A stretch of 64,000 nt of DNA from Heterohyrax brucei (Eukaryota > Chordata > Mammalia > Hyracoidea > Procaviidae): assembly GCA_028571685.1 (NCBI GenBank), contig CM053143.1:150778329-150842328 (forward strand), written 5' to 3'. Each line of letters starts with the position of its first letter. Position 1 is the stretch's first letter. The translations under genes were made by a program, and so were the position numbers. Shown here in pieces: positions 45,185 through 56,857 of the stretch. A model generated the notes under the pieces. The model searched no databases and was not told the origin of the DNA. It saw nothing but the letters and a program-made list of their open reading frames with translations.

Positions 45185-45376
45185 AGGAGTTTCTAGGTGG
45201 TACAAATGGTTAATACACTTGGCAGCTGAAAAGCCAGAGGTTCTAGTCTACCCACTGCCTCAGAAGAAAGGCTAGGCAGTCCACTTCCTAAAAATCTGAC
45301 ACTGAAACTCCATGCCACATAATACTACTCTGACACACAAAGATTGTGATGAATTGGGATAGACTTACTACCCAAC
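45185..45376 (+). repeat. AfroSINE, long variant
   Basis: The head AGGAGTTTCTAGGTGGTACA, a B-box-like CCAGAGGTTCTAGTCTACCC, module AGAAGAAAGGCTAGGCAGTC and body CTACTCTGACACACAAAG are all present. Confidence 0.88.
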
Positions 45377-45547
45377 AAATCTGGGACTGCCCAATGCTAG
45401 CCAAATAACCTACCCCTCGAAGATCTTCAGTATATGATCATTTTGCTTTGCCAAGAGCAACTTTTAATTTCATGTCTATATAACGAAAAGTAGACTCATT
45501 TAGAGTCTTTTCCTCAAAAACTCCTCTGTGAAATTTCAAGGCTCACT

Positions 45548-46290
45548 CTTTAAAAAATATATATATATATTGTTCTTTAAGTGAAAGTTTACAATCCAAG
45601 CCCACTTGCCATATAAAAACCTCACGTACACTGCTGTGCAACTCTTCACTGCTCTCCCCACCCTGTGACAGCACACTTTTTTCCATTCTGCACTTCCTAT
45701 ACAAATTTAACCACTCCTGTCCCTCTCTACCCTGTCGTTTTGCCTCTGTACAACAGCTGCTCTGGCAGTCAGTCTCACGTATACATTTAAGCCCGGAAGC
45801 ACATTTTCCACCAGCATTCCTGTAGGCCTTATAGTCCAGCCCAATCTTCGTCTGAAGAGTTGGCTTCAGTACTGGTTTCAGCTCTAGACTAACAGAGATT
45901 CCGGGGCCCATGTCCTCAGCTGACCCTCCAGTCTAACAGACCATCAGTTCTGGTCTTTTAACAGAGTTCTAGTTCTGCACACTCAGTTTTCTCCTTTATG
46001 TCAGAGACTTTACATTGTATCCCTTGTCAGAACAGTCCCGGGCAGTGGCTGGGCACCATTTACTCCTTCTGGTCTCATGATGATGTAGTTCCTGGAAAAT
46101 ACAGCACCTTTTGTCTCCTGAGCTCATATTTTCCTCATGGCGTTGATGTCCTCCATTCTGTTCTACTTCAGGTGGATTGGGACAAGTTGATGCTATTTAG
46201 ATGGCCACTGGCTAGCTTTTAATACCCAGATACCCCCCACCAAGGTGGTAGGCAGAACACTTTTTTAAAAAAAAAAAAACAAAGTTACAC
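45548..46290 (-). mobile_element. antisense L1 3' end
   Basis: Read on the minus strand it ends with a sequence like GGATTGTAAACTTTCACTTA, as other L1 copies here do (compare 9120). TCGTCTGAAGAGTTGGCTTC and CAGACCATCAGTTCTGGTC are antisense matches to 12110-12190. The 122-codon open stretch (45543-45911) is antisense UTR and not a gene. Confidence 0.8.
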
Positions 46291-47765
46291 CAATTAGCTT
46301 AGATGTTCCCTGAAACCATGATTCCCAGACTGAAAGGTACATTTGAATGGTCTGTTATGAGCTTAGCAACACAAGGCAAAATTGTTATTAATATCCACAA
46401 TTATGGAAGATTATCTAAATCCATGCATTCTGTGAATCATGGTGAAGGGAAGAAAGACACATATTTCCCACTGCAAGGCATCTGTATTCCTATCTGATTG
46501 TACATCTGATCTGACGGCTTTAAAAATTTATTTCTCATCTTGAATGGCATAAGACTCTTATTTCTTTATGATTAATGATGTTTTCCTTTCTGCTGTGGCT
46601 GCTAGGAAACTCAGAATCAAGTTTACACCCTGATTATAGAAATCATATATGGTATTTATTCTTTGGTTCTCTTGATATTTTCCATGGTTCCCTCCCCCCC
46701 CCAATTATAACTTTATATTTTTATAAGGTATCTCAAGTCTTTTGTGGAACAGGGGAACCAACTAATTACTTCTCTAATCTTAGTGAGCTTGCATTTTTAC
46801 TCAGGAACCAGAACCTTGTTAGCAATAGACTGATATCTAAATAATCCAAATGTAAGCATTTCTTTTAAATATCCTCTTTTGCAAGGTTGTCTCCCACTTC
46901 TCCATATGTTTTTTGTTCTTCATCTGGCTGTTAGCTTTTTGTTGCTATAGCACTTATTACTTACACAAACAATAAAAAGCAAAGAAATTACTCCTGCCCA
47001 TTTCCTGTCAACTATTGCTTAATATTTTGGGCCAAGTGGTGTGTGACTGACTCCAAGTTGGTGCAACCAGATATAGTGAGATGAGATGGACTTGAGCTGT
47101 TTACTGCAGACCATTTAGAAAATAGAATATTCTTCTTCTTCTTCTTTTTTTTTTTTTAATGCCTAGGAGAGTAAAACTAAGTATACCAGATGATTTTCAC
47201 TCACTGACTCAGTCAACAAATATTTACTGAGCTGTTATTACGTGTCAGGGATACACTATGAAATTAACTAAATAGATTCCATGTCAAATTTTAGGTCTCA
47301 CCATCCTATAAAGAAGACCTGGATTTTTAAACAGCAAAGAAAAGGACGGAGGATATAAATAAAGAAAGCCGCAGGGAGGATGTTGGGGTGAAGTCTGCAA
47401 TCTCTCTAAATTTGGGTACATGGTGAGGTTTTATTGATTCAGGCATCATTTTCTAGAATCTATGACAACTCAGGAAATAGATGAAACAGTAACAGTTTAC
47501 TAAATAAAAAGGGACTAGCAAGTGATTGCAAAATAATCTGCTTACATATAAATAATGGGTTGATTACAAAATGATTTGTACTTGATTGTTCAAGTAAACT
47601 TGTCAAAGCCTCTACCCTGCAAAAACTTAAATGTACCTTAAATAAATTAAAAAGCCAACAAACAAAACATTGTTTTCTTTGTCAAATGTACTACTGCTCA
47701 GCTTTTCACCACCACACAAAGGTATGTGTGAGAGTATTAAGAGTTCCACTCAAGCCCTGGGACTT
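46291..47765. other. unassigned DNA, one common mammalian repeat motif
   Basis: ACTCAGTCAACAAATATTTAC (about 47208) is the familiar antisense L2/MIR-like end. There are C-run and T-run tracts at 46695 and 47148. No gene is seen. Confidence 0.4.
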
Positions 47766-48240
47766 GGCGGTGAAGGCCCAGGCTTGGGTTTAAGCTGCAG
47801 CTTTGTTAGATACCAGCTTAGTTGCTTTGGTCAAATGGTTTAACCTCCTACTCTTCATTTAAAAAATAAGGTTAATATTATAACCATCATAGTGTTGTCG
47901 TGATGTGGAAAAAGGAAAAAATACAATAAATGTGCTTAGTAATGTCGTATAATAAAATATCTAAGGGTGGGCGAATGGCATCAGTGTCCAGGTCTGAATT
48001 CCAGCTCTACCCTTCACCTACTGCATGAATCCCTGGGTGCATACCTCCTGTCGCTGCACCTCAGCCTCCTCGTCTGTAAAAGGAGGATGAGACCAGCATG
48101 TAACCAGGGTTATTTTGAGTATTAAATAACAAATGTAAAGAACTTAAAACAGTGTTTAGTATATAAAATTCACTCAATAAATGTTAACTATTATTAGACT
48201 AATGCCTGGCATATAATAGGTGTTCAGTAAATGGCACTTA
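47766..48240 (+). repeat. two MIR copies in tandem
   Basis: The first, 47770-47960: GCTGCAGCTTTGTTAGATAC, GGTTTAACCTCCTACTCTTC. The second, 47967-48240: CAGGTCTGAATTCCAGCTC, CACCTCAGCCTCCTCGTCTG, CACTCAATAAATGTTAACTAT. Both are in sense, and their order follows the MIR consensus. Confidence 0.8.
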
Positions 48241-48709
48241 ATATTAACAGTCCACTACTTGTCTGTCAGTTTGTTGTACTGTGGTAGCTTACACATTGCT
48301 GTTATCCTGGAAACTCTGCCACTGATATTTGCAATACCAGATGGTCACCCACGGTGGACAGGTTTCAGCAACACTTCCAGACTCGGACAGACTCGGAAAA
48401 AAGAACCTGGTGATCCACATCTGAAAAATACTGGACACTGAATACCTTACGAATAGCAGAAGAACACCATCTGATGCAGTGCTGGAAGACAGGTTCCTCA
48501 TGTTGGAAGGTACACAAAATACAACTGGAAAGAGCTGTCTCCTCAAAGTAGAATTGACCTTAATGATATGGATAGAGTAAAACTTCTGGGACCTTTATTT
48601 GCTGATGTGACATGACTCAAAATGAGAAGAAACAGCTACAAATATCCATTAATAACCTGAACATGGAATGTATGAAGTATGAATCTGGGAAAATTAGAAG
48701 TTTCCAACA

Positions 48710-49048
48710 ATGGAATACTTGAATATAAATATCCTAGGTATTAACTGCCTGAAATGGAATGATAATGGCTATTTTAAATTAGACAGTCATATGGTATATT
48801 ACACCAGTAATGGCAAACTTAAGAGAAATGGTAGTACATTCATTGTCAGAAAGAATGTTTCAAGATCTATCCTGAAGTACAGTGCAGTCAGTGATAGGAT
48901 AACATACAAATGCCTACAACGAAGAATAGGTAATACAGCCATTATTCAATGTGATACACCAAACGCTAAAGCCAAAGATGAAGAAATTGAAGTTTTTATT
49001 AACATCTGCAGTCTAAAATACATTAAACATGCAATGAGGACACACTGA
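48710..49048 (+). pseudogene. RTE endonuclease-domain remnant
   Basis: NILGINCLKWNDNGYFKLDS and KLKRNGSTFIVRKNVSRSIL followed by SDRITYKCLQ match the N-terminal APE-type endonuclease of RTE/BovB proteins (ILGISELKW, RRNG.A..V, .DRM). The frame is open for about 110 codons but breaks before the catalytic C-terminal half of the domain. The ATG here is incidental. Confidence 0.85.
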
Positions 49049-49255
49049 TAATCACCAGTGACTGGAAAGCAAAAGTTGGAAACAAAGCAGGATCAGTAGT
49101 TGAAAAACATGTCCTTGATGGTAGAGACTATGCCAAAGACTGCATGACAGAATTTGCAAGATCACTGCCCTAGTCATTGGAAACACTTTTTTCAATAACA
49201 TAAACGGCAACTATACATGTGGACCTTTTTAGAATGCATACACAGGAATCAAACT

Positions 49256-49746
49256 GGCTATTGCTATTATTGTTAGGTGCCATCAAGTTAATTTCAACTC
49301 ATAGCAACACCATGTGCAACAGAATTAAACACTGCCTGGTCTCACGACATCCTACAATCGTTGGTATGTTAGAGTCTATTGTTGAAGCCACTGTATCAAT
49401 CAATCTTGCTGAGGGTCTTCCTCTTTTCTTCCGACCCTCTACCTTTCCAAGCATGATCTCTTTTACAGTGACTGGTCACTCCTGATAACATGTTCAAAGC
49501 ATGCAAGATAAAGTCTTGCCATTCTTGCTTCTAGGGAGCATTTTGGCTATACTTTCTCCAAGACAGATTTGCATTTTCCAGCAACCACAGTATATACAAT
49601 ATTCTTTGCAAACACCATATTCAAAATCACTGATTTGATCTCCTTCTATTTATCATCCAGCTTTTCCATGCATATAAGGCAACTGAAAACATCATGGCTT
49701 GGATCACATACACCAAAGTCTTTAAAGTGACACTTTGCTTTTTAAC
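49256..49746 (-). mobile_element. RTE 3' end nested inside RTE, antisense
   Basis: The tail TATTGTTAGGTGCCATCAAG lies on the left, and antisense coding end TTTCCATGCATATAAGGCAAC and CATCATGGCTTGGATCACA on the right. It interrupts the host RTE between endonuclease and linker, so the family was active at more than one time. Confidence 0.88.
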
Positions 49747-50179
49747 ACTACCTCTGTGGAAAAAAGACAATGAAGAAGCTCAAATTGTTGTCAGTCAGAA
49801 CAAGGCGAGGACCTAGCTATGAAACAGACCATCAATTGCTCATCCACAAGCTAACCTCTAAGCTGAAGAAAATTTAAACAAGTCCATGAGAGCCAAAGTA
49901 TGACTTTGACTATTAAAAAAATAAATAAAACAAAAGTTGCCATCCAATTGATCCCAACTACAGACCATCTCAAGAAGAGATAGGACACTGTGGACACTAA
50001 ATGATGGAAGACCAGATGAGTTGTGGGGTAACATCAAGGACATCATACGTTAAGAAACCAAAAGGTCACTAAAAAGATAGGAAAGAAAGAAAAGACCAAA
50101 ATGGGTACCAGAATAGACTCTGAAACATCAAGTACCTAACACAAAAGGAAGAAATGATGAAGAAAAACAACTGAATATA

Positions 50180-51350
50180 AGATTTCAAAGAGTGGCTCAG
50201 AGAGACAAAGTGAAGTATTATAATGAAATATGCAAAGATCTGGAGTTGGAAAACCAAAAGGGAAGAATTCGGATGAAGGAACTAAAGAAAAAAGTCAAGC
50301 CTCAAGTTGCAATTTTGAAGAGTTCAATGGGCAACACATTGATGACACAGGAAACATCAAAACAAGAAGAAATACAAAGATACTGAACCCCCCCCAAAAA
50401 AACAAACTGGTCAGTGTTCAATCATTTTTAGGAGGTAGCAGATGATCAAGAACCAATGATCTGAAGGAAGAAGTCCAAGCTGCACTGAAGGCATGGGTGA
50501 AAACCAAGGCTCCAGGAATTGATGGAATACCAATAAAGATATTTTAATAAACAGATACAGGGCTGGAAGCCCTTACTTGTCTATGCCAAGAAATTGGGAA
50601 GATAGCTACCTGGCCAACTGACTGGAGATGATCCATATTTGTGCCCATTCCAAAGAAGAGATCCAAATAAAGTTAAAATTATTGAACAATATCAGTAATA
50701 TTATACACAAGTAAGATTTTGTTGAAGATAATTAAAAAATGTCTGCATCAGTGCTAATTATCCAAGCCAGATTCAGGAAAGGACAGGGAACAGGGATATC
50801 ATTGCTGATGTCAGAGAGATCTCAGCTGAAATCAGAACACCAGAAAGACGTTTCTTGTGTTTTGCTGACCATGCACAGGCATTCTACTGTGTAGATCATA
50901 ACAAATCATGAAAAGCATTGCAAATAAAGGGAATTCCAGAACATTTAACTGTACTCAAGCAGAGCCTATATATAGACTAAGAGGCAGTTGTTCATAATGA
51001 ACAAAGGGCTACTGTGTGGTTTAAAGTTAACTAGGAAAGATGCATCAGTGGTGTCTTCTCTCACCATTCTTATTCAATTAAATAACTCAAGAAGCTGGAC
51101 TACATGAAGAAGAACACGGCATAAGGGCTGGAGGAAGACTCATTTAAATGTGCAATCTGCAGATGACACAGTCTTGCTTACTGAGTGAAGAGGACTTGAC
51201 GCACTTACTGATGAAGATCCCAAACTACAGCCTTCTGTATGTGTTACACCTCAACGCCAAGGAAAAAAAAAATTATTATAACTGTACCTCTGAGCAACAT
51301 CATGATAAATCGAGAAAAGATGGAAGTTGTCAAAGATTTCATTTCACTTG
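50180..51350 (+). pseudogene. RTE reverse transcriptase remnant
   Basis: Blocks in order: GAAGAAGTCCAAGCTGCACT, GGCTCCAGGAATTGATGG (encoding APGIDG), CTGGCCAACTGACTGGAG, AGGACAGGGAACAGGGATAT, ATTCTACTGTGTAGATCAT and GCAGATGACACAGTCTTGC. The last encodes ADDT, the RT catalytic YADD-type motif. Frequent stops and frameshifts; no domain is intact. Confidence 0.85.
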
Positions 51351-51590
51351 AACCAGCAATCAACACCCATGGAAGCAGCAGTCAAGAAATCAAAGGACAT
51401 ATTGCACTGGGCAAATCTGCTGCAAGACTTTTTAAAGATGGATTGACACAGTGGCTGCAACAATGGGCTCAAGTACAGCAATGACAGTGAAGATGGTGCA
51501 AGATTAGACAGTATTTCATTGTGTTGTCACTATGTCACAGGGTCACTCAGTTGGAAGTGACTCAAAGTCTGCCAACAACAGCATCAACAA

Positions 51591-52369
51591 AATCAACACC
51601 TACTGCTGGCCTATTTATGATAGGCTAGGATAAAATAGGAAGGAACAGGAACCTAAGTTTTGAGAGGTAGAAAGGTCTTACGAATCATTCCATCCTATTG
51701 GTCATGTGAGACATGGGAAAACTCAGGCATTCAGCATCAAGAAGGGTCCCGCCCAAAGCCTCTTGGCTGTGAGGGCAGACCCTGGACTGTGAACCAGTTC
51801 TTTGGCATCTAGTCCAACATTCTCAGACTGAAACACACTCGATACTCGGTCTTCCTGCCTCTATTGGTGATGAGATTGTAATGGAAACCAGTTTTTCACA
51901 ACTGTTCTCCAAAAGAGAAAAACTGAATGGGACTTGGCACACGAGGCAAGGCAGAAGCAGTAAGGTGGGCAGCCACTGCCCAAGGTCCAGGGCTGTTCTT
52001 CAACACAGGGCATATCTGGAAGGCATCAAGATTTAATTTTTGGTGAAAATGGCCAAGGATTTATAGACCATAAAAGTAACCATGGAAAATAAAAATAATT
52101 TGGGGAATTACAGACTGATCAGTTATACTTTTGGATAGGACCAGTTGATGAAATCATTAGTTATATAAACAAAAACAACTCTCTCTCTCTCTTTTTAAAT
52201 AAGAGAATTATTTGCTGAGAGACTGAGGGGATTAATTTACTACACACTTTATTGGGGGGAATGGCAAAGAAGTTTTCTTAAATGAGTTTCTCATTAACAG
52301 CTATTTTCAAAAAGGAGTTGAGTGATGCACTGATCATTGCCAAAATCCTTTAGAGAAAGCGAGGATTTG
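51591..52369. other. unassigned DNA
   Basis: Single-copy-looking. A short (CT)n tract is at about 52180. No gene is seen. Confidence 0.4.
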
Positions 52370-52930
52370 GAATACTTAGTCCAATACTCTCATTTTACAA
52401 ATTAGGAACAGAAACAGAGAGTAAGTAGTTTGCCCAAAACGACTTAGCTAGTTTAGCTTTAGGGCCTAAGGGATATGTTTACGGCTTAAAGTCTATGCCT
52501 TAAAGAATAGAGATAAATAGGAGAAGCATGATGAATCCACACCATTGCAGAAATCCCCATCATTTGCTGAGTGCTTTCTATACATCAGACAACATACTAA
52601 CTTGTTGCATACGCTTTTACTTCTTGTAAATCAATTAATGAGGAACTACTGTTATACCCTTTTACAGATGAAGGCCTAGAGGCTTAGATGACGTGAATGC
52701 CATTACTGCTTACATCATCACCATTGCCATCTTCTCCTGAGCCCTCAGCATGCACAGGTAAATGTGCCAGCTGTTTTATATGCATTATCTCATTTAACCC
52801 TTACAACAACCTTATGAGGTTGGAATTAATTTACAAATAAGAAAGATAAAGCATAGACTACGGTAAAAATAGCCTACCTAAAGTCACCCAGCTGGGAAGT
52901 GGCTGAGCCAGGAAAAAAACCCAGGCCTCT
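52370..52930 (-). repeat. three MIR-family fragments in a row
   Basis: 52370-52470: CAATACTCTCATTTTACAAA, GTAGTTTGCCCAAAACGAC. 52562-52690: GCTGAGTGCTTTCTATACAT, CCTTTTACAGATGAAGGCC. 52760-52930: GCATTATCTCATTTAACCC, CTATGAGGTTGG-like sequence, and CAGCTGGGAAGTGGCTGAG. All are antisense. They could be pieces of more than one element. Confidence 0.75.
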
Positions 52931-52964
52931 GTAGTTAACCTCTTTAAGAATATTAGGAACAACA

Positions 52965-53092
52965 CCAAATGGTCCCAACTCAGCTGGAAGTGATGATCAC
53001 CAAGGACAAGAACAACATGAGCGAGAAAGAGCCCAGAAGACAGAAAGACCCATGTGAATGGGTGACTATATCAACACGACATCTTGAAAAGT
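52965..53092 (+). repeat. internal L1 3'-UTR fragment
   Basis: CCAAATGGTCCCAACTCAGC and CATGTGAATGGGTGACTATA match the middle of the L1 3' UTR at 8535-8650. Both ends are missing, including the L1 3' terminus, so ordinary 5' truncation does not explain it. Confidence 0.8.
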
Positions 53093-53249
53093 CATAACTG
53101 GGACTTTTAAAATAAAGTGTTTACTGAAGAGACCATCACCCATTCATTTACTGAGTAAACTACCATTTATTAAACTAGTGTAGCTCCAACACCCCAGAAC
53201 TCAAGTTGTAACAGTTTCTTTTCAGGGATACACATGGGATAAACCTATT

Positions 53250-53408
53250 ACCCAAAGCCATTGCTGTCGGGTCAATTCTGACTCATAGCAACCCTATAAA
53301 CAGTGTAGAACTGCCTGATAGAGTTTCCAAGGAGGCCCTGGCAGATTTGGACTGCCAGCCTTTCGGTTAGCAGCTGTAGCACTTAACAACTACAACACCA
53401 GGGTTTCT
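53250..53408 (-). repeat. AfroSINE, short variant
   Basis: A complete antisense copy: CCATTGCTGTCGGGTCAATT, GATAGAGTTTCCAAGGAGG, GGTTAGCAGCTGTAGCACTT. Confidence 0.9.
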
Positions 53409-53445
53409 ACATGAGGTAAAGGAGGCTTTTAAGTAACCTGGAGGA

Positions 53446-53471
53446 GAAAGCCAAAGCCAAAGCCAAAGCCA
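53446..53471 (+). repeat. (AAAGCC)n hexamer repeat
   Basis: Four units of AAAGCC lie just beyond the SINE. This is a short simple repeat. Confidence 0.9.
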
Positions 53472-54818
53472 TCCTAAGTCCCAAGTTCAAGGTCAGTGCT
53501 AATTTCAGGGCCAAGCAACACCATGGTTGCCCAATCTCTCTTGCTGTGATTTTCAAGCATAGCATTTTGTTTTCCAATCCTGCTGATGACTGCCCTTCAC
53601 TTTCCACAGTAACAATCCCCTCACACTGACAAACAGGAAAAAAACACTCCAGTCCTTTCTTACATAATGTTTTCTTGCGGGTAATCCAGCACTCAAAGAG
53701 CCCTGATGCTCTTTATCAATTCCACTAAATGCCAAGGGCAGGAAATAAAAATATTTTTCTCTTACGACTCAATTACAATACTCCTTTGTGTAGCTGCTAA
53801 AAAGCTAGAAATAGCAAATCTGAGGAACAAATTTCAGGTGTGAGATATGCATCAAAATATTTAATTTTGCTAAAAATATCTCTAAGTTTTTCTTAGCATT
53901 CCAATTCACATCCTACTAAAATTCAACATAATAAACAAAATCTGTTTTACCCCTTCAACTGCAGTAACTCTGAGGCTATATAAAGGAATTAAAGTAATCT
54001 GCCCTATGACACTGAAGTCTGAGTAGGCATTTGCTACTCCGGAGCAGTAATTTTCAGAATGGAAACAAGAAAAGACAGAAAACAGAAGAGAGACCAATTC
54101 AAACAACAGCATCTTCGTTACCTGGTAACTGGAGTTTAGATCAAGGACCCAACAGGGAAGTCAGACAAAGTGGCAAGTCTCCATAAGGCTAAATCCATGA
54201 CAGAAAAGCTTGCATAACCCTCATCAGCTGCCTCTAGTCTTGCTAAATGAGGCTCCCTAGAAATCATAACCATTAATAGCAGTGGGACTGACAGGATGTG
54301 CAGAGATGAACCAGGTGGTAACAGATGTGTATGTTCCAGGATAGGTCCCAGTGTTCCAGCCCCAAAGCACTGGAGACACATGAAAGAAGATAAACAATTT
54401 GTCTTCCAGAGTAGGTGAATTCAGTGTAACCATGTGCTAAGCACTGGGCACCCAGAGGCTCTTGGGCTCCCTGTCCTCTGCAGACCTCTGCTTCTCATAC
54501 CAGAACCTTCCAAGAGTCCACTGCTCCCCTTACCAAGGGTACAAAACAGATGACAGCTAAGTTTTCTTCAAGTCCTGCCAACAAAAACACCACAGGGTTA
54601 AGAACACAAAAAGCTTTCAAATGTCTTGCTACTGAGATTCTCTTTTATAAGTTTCACTATGCACACACACACCCACATAGAAGAAAATTTACTTTTAGTC
54701 AGAGAGTTCAAGAATGTTGACAGTCTTTCAAGGAGTCGCTATGTTCTTAAACTCTTTCAACGGCTCTATTTGTTCTCAAAAGGGTCATAGATTTATTTAA
54801 TAGTAGTTTGTCTTTCAG
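53472..54818. other. unassigned DNA
   Basis: No gene or named repeat is recognised. The stretch ends in a pyrimidine-rich TTTGTCTTTCAG at 54807-54818, a splice-acceptor-like motif discussed at 54819. Confidence 0.4.
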
Positions 54819-55385
54819 TTGGCCCATGACAAGCCAAAGCATGACACATAAAGCATCCAGTGCAATCATAGGTTTGCGGCTGAAGAGAGCGGAAGACCAA
54901 GAGTTTACCATGTTATTTGCTACAGAAAAGTGTGCCTGTAGAAGGAAAAGCTGGATTTCTGATGAAAATCATGGAGTAAACATCTGGGAAAAGAGTATTT
55001 CCATGGCAGTCTTGTTAACATGCTCCCCAAATCTGTTACTCATGCTGAAAAAGCAGCTCGCATCTGTGAAACAACAGGGTGAGTGATCACACACTTAAAA
55101 TGCAGTGGCACCGTCCTACCAAATGATAAAAACCTATCACTACATCAATGCATACCACATGCCCTTTATAAAAGTTTAAAACACACTCGCCTTTGTTTCT
55201 TATCAGACACCCAGCCAGAATGTCAGGAGTCTGGAGTGCAGTCTTGCTCTGAGGCTCCGAGGCCTGACAAGGGGGCCAACAGGGCTCCTGGACGGAGGAG
55301 CTGCAATGATGAAGACACCACTGCGCATCTTTCAGTTAATCATGTTTATAACACAGGCACAGTGACCAGGGGGGACACATTTTAG
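54819..55385 (+). other. possible two-exon transcript, unrecognised product
   Basis: Segment A (54819-55078) follows TTTGTCTTTCAG and ends before GTGAGT, with 86 uninterrupted codons. Segment B (55207-55385) follows TTTGTTTCTTATCAG and stays open for 59 codons to TAG at 55383. The phases agree: A ends on codon position 1 and B begins on position 2. The intervening 128 bases would be a short intron. The translation has no domain, signal peptide or membrane segment that I recognise, no start codon or promoter is placed, and no AATAAA lies close after the stop. Chance alignment of splice-like motifs is quite possible. Confidence 0.2.
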
Positions 55386-55447
55386 TCTACCAGATAGTTT
55401 GCAGTCTTCAGCCCCTCTACTCAAAGGAAAAACAAAAGCTTCAGTCT

Positions 55448-55645
55448 GCTGTTGTTTTTATGTGCTGTCAAGCCTATTTGCAGCAGTCCTCTAGGACAGA
55501 GTAGAACTGCCCCAAAGAGTTCCCATGGTGTGATCTTTATGGGGGTACATCACCAGATCTTTTCTCCCACAGAGTAAGGGGACGGGTTTGAACCATGAAC
55601 CTTTGGGTTACCAGCCAAACACTTAGTCACTGCATTAACAGGCCG
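55448..55645 (-). repeat. AfroSINE, medium variant
   Basis: Antisense: tail GCTGTTGTTTTTATGTGCTG, body CCTCTAGGACAGAGTAGAAC, module GTGATCTTTATGGGGGTAC, head ACCAGCCAAACACTTAGTC. Confidence 0.85.
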
Positions 55646-56754
55646 CTGTACTTTCTTCCTTAGCTGTCCTATATATATAGAACCTGCTCAGTAGTCTCAC
55701 TGCAGTAAATTTCATGAAAAATACAATTTTTTAAAATACAAATTCTATTAGAGACAAAGCACTCTTAATATGGTAGCTAAAAATGTCCACCACAATAAAA
55801 TATATTTAGTATATTTTAGGATCTTATATTAAACCTCTAAACATAGGTTAATACATTTCTATTGTAAATATCTAAAAAATATATGTGTAGTTTATAGTGA
55901 AAACTAACTGTTGAGTTAAACACACTTTATCTTGAAGGAAACCAGTCATCTTACAGAAAAATATCCACTCAGGAAGGAAACGCTGGATCTTCCAAAAGAA
56001 TTACACTGGCATTCTTTAGGCATAGTTCCTCTTCCATAAATCACAAGTGTTATACAATTAGCTTTCCTTGAATCAACATTTTCTTCACTAAAAAACATGG
56101 CAGATGGTCACAAAGACATGCCAGTTAACTATTTCTTGAAAGCCACTGATCTTGGCCATTATATTTGGTAACGCGTTTTGGTGGCATCCAGACATACAAC
56201 TCTTTAGCGACCATTTATTTAATGCTTATCATTAATGTATTGGAGCGACTTCATATAAGCACTACATATTCTGTCTTATCTCTCTTACTGCTAATACCTG
56301 CACTGATACAACACTGTCCTCAGACTTAAGAAAATCCCTAGGTTGGCCTCACTCACTGCATCATAGACTGTAAGCTACGGTGAAGTCATGTATTTCTGGA
56401 TACAACTGAAATACCAGAGTGGCAATAAACTTCCCAAATGTTTGTTTTTGGGAAATGGAGAAAGAGAGAAACAGGGAAAATAAGTATACTGTGGGGAATA
56501 AGCTACATGAACTTTTTAAGGATAAAAATAATAGAAGTCAGGAAACAAAAAGATGCTCAGTTGCTAGTCAATTTCCCTTTGTCTCTGTCCTTTCTTTTAA
56601 ACAAGTCTACTTAAACTAACCCGTCTCTTAGGTGTTTTCTTCTTTCTGTAAGTGTTTACTGCAAGAGTCACATATATTTAAATTTTAGTCCTCAATTGTC
56701 TCAGTTGAATAATTTGAAAAGCAAAAACCTCCTCCTCTGAATAAAGTCTCAAAA
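55646..56754. other. unassigned AT-rich DNA
   Basis: No gene, repeat or RNA is recognised. It is flanked by an AfroSINE and a nested RTE. Confidence 0.4.
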
Positions 56755-56857
56755 ACCTCACAATTGGACAATAAGCAAAGTAGCAGAGAAATAACTGAAG
56801 TAGTCAAGAATTTCATTTTACTTGGATTCACAATCAGTGTCCACAGAAGCAGCAGTC

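Larger units (their letters stand above)
48250..51590 (+). mobile_element. nearly full-length RTE LINE, degenerate
   Basis: 5' end CCACTACTTGTCTGTCAG, then a 5' region to about 48700, endonuclease (48710-49220), linker (49747-50160), reverse transcriptase (about 50180-51350) and C-terminal region. The region after 51430 is deleted internally: it jumps from AAATCTGCTGCAAGACTTTT to GATTGACACAGTGGCTGCAA, losing the domain seen at 37723-38031. The tail is at 51480-51590. Many stops and frameshifts make it inactive. An antisense RTE 3' end sits inside at 49256-49746. Confidence 0.88.

Noticed and set aside
45543..45911. 122-codon minus-strand frame with several cysteines
   Set aside because: It is an L1 3' UTR, whose sense copies at 8770-9130 and 12100-12430 are known non-coding sequence. 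The cysteine pattern matches no known domain.
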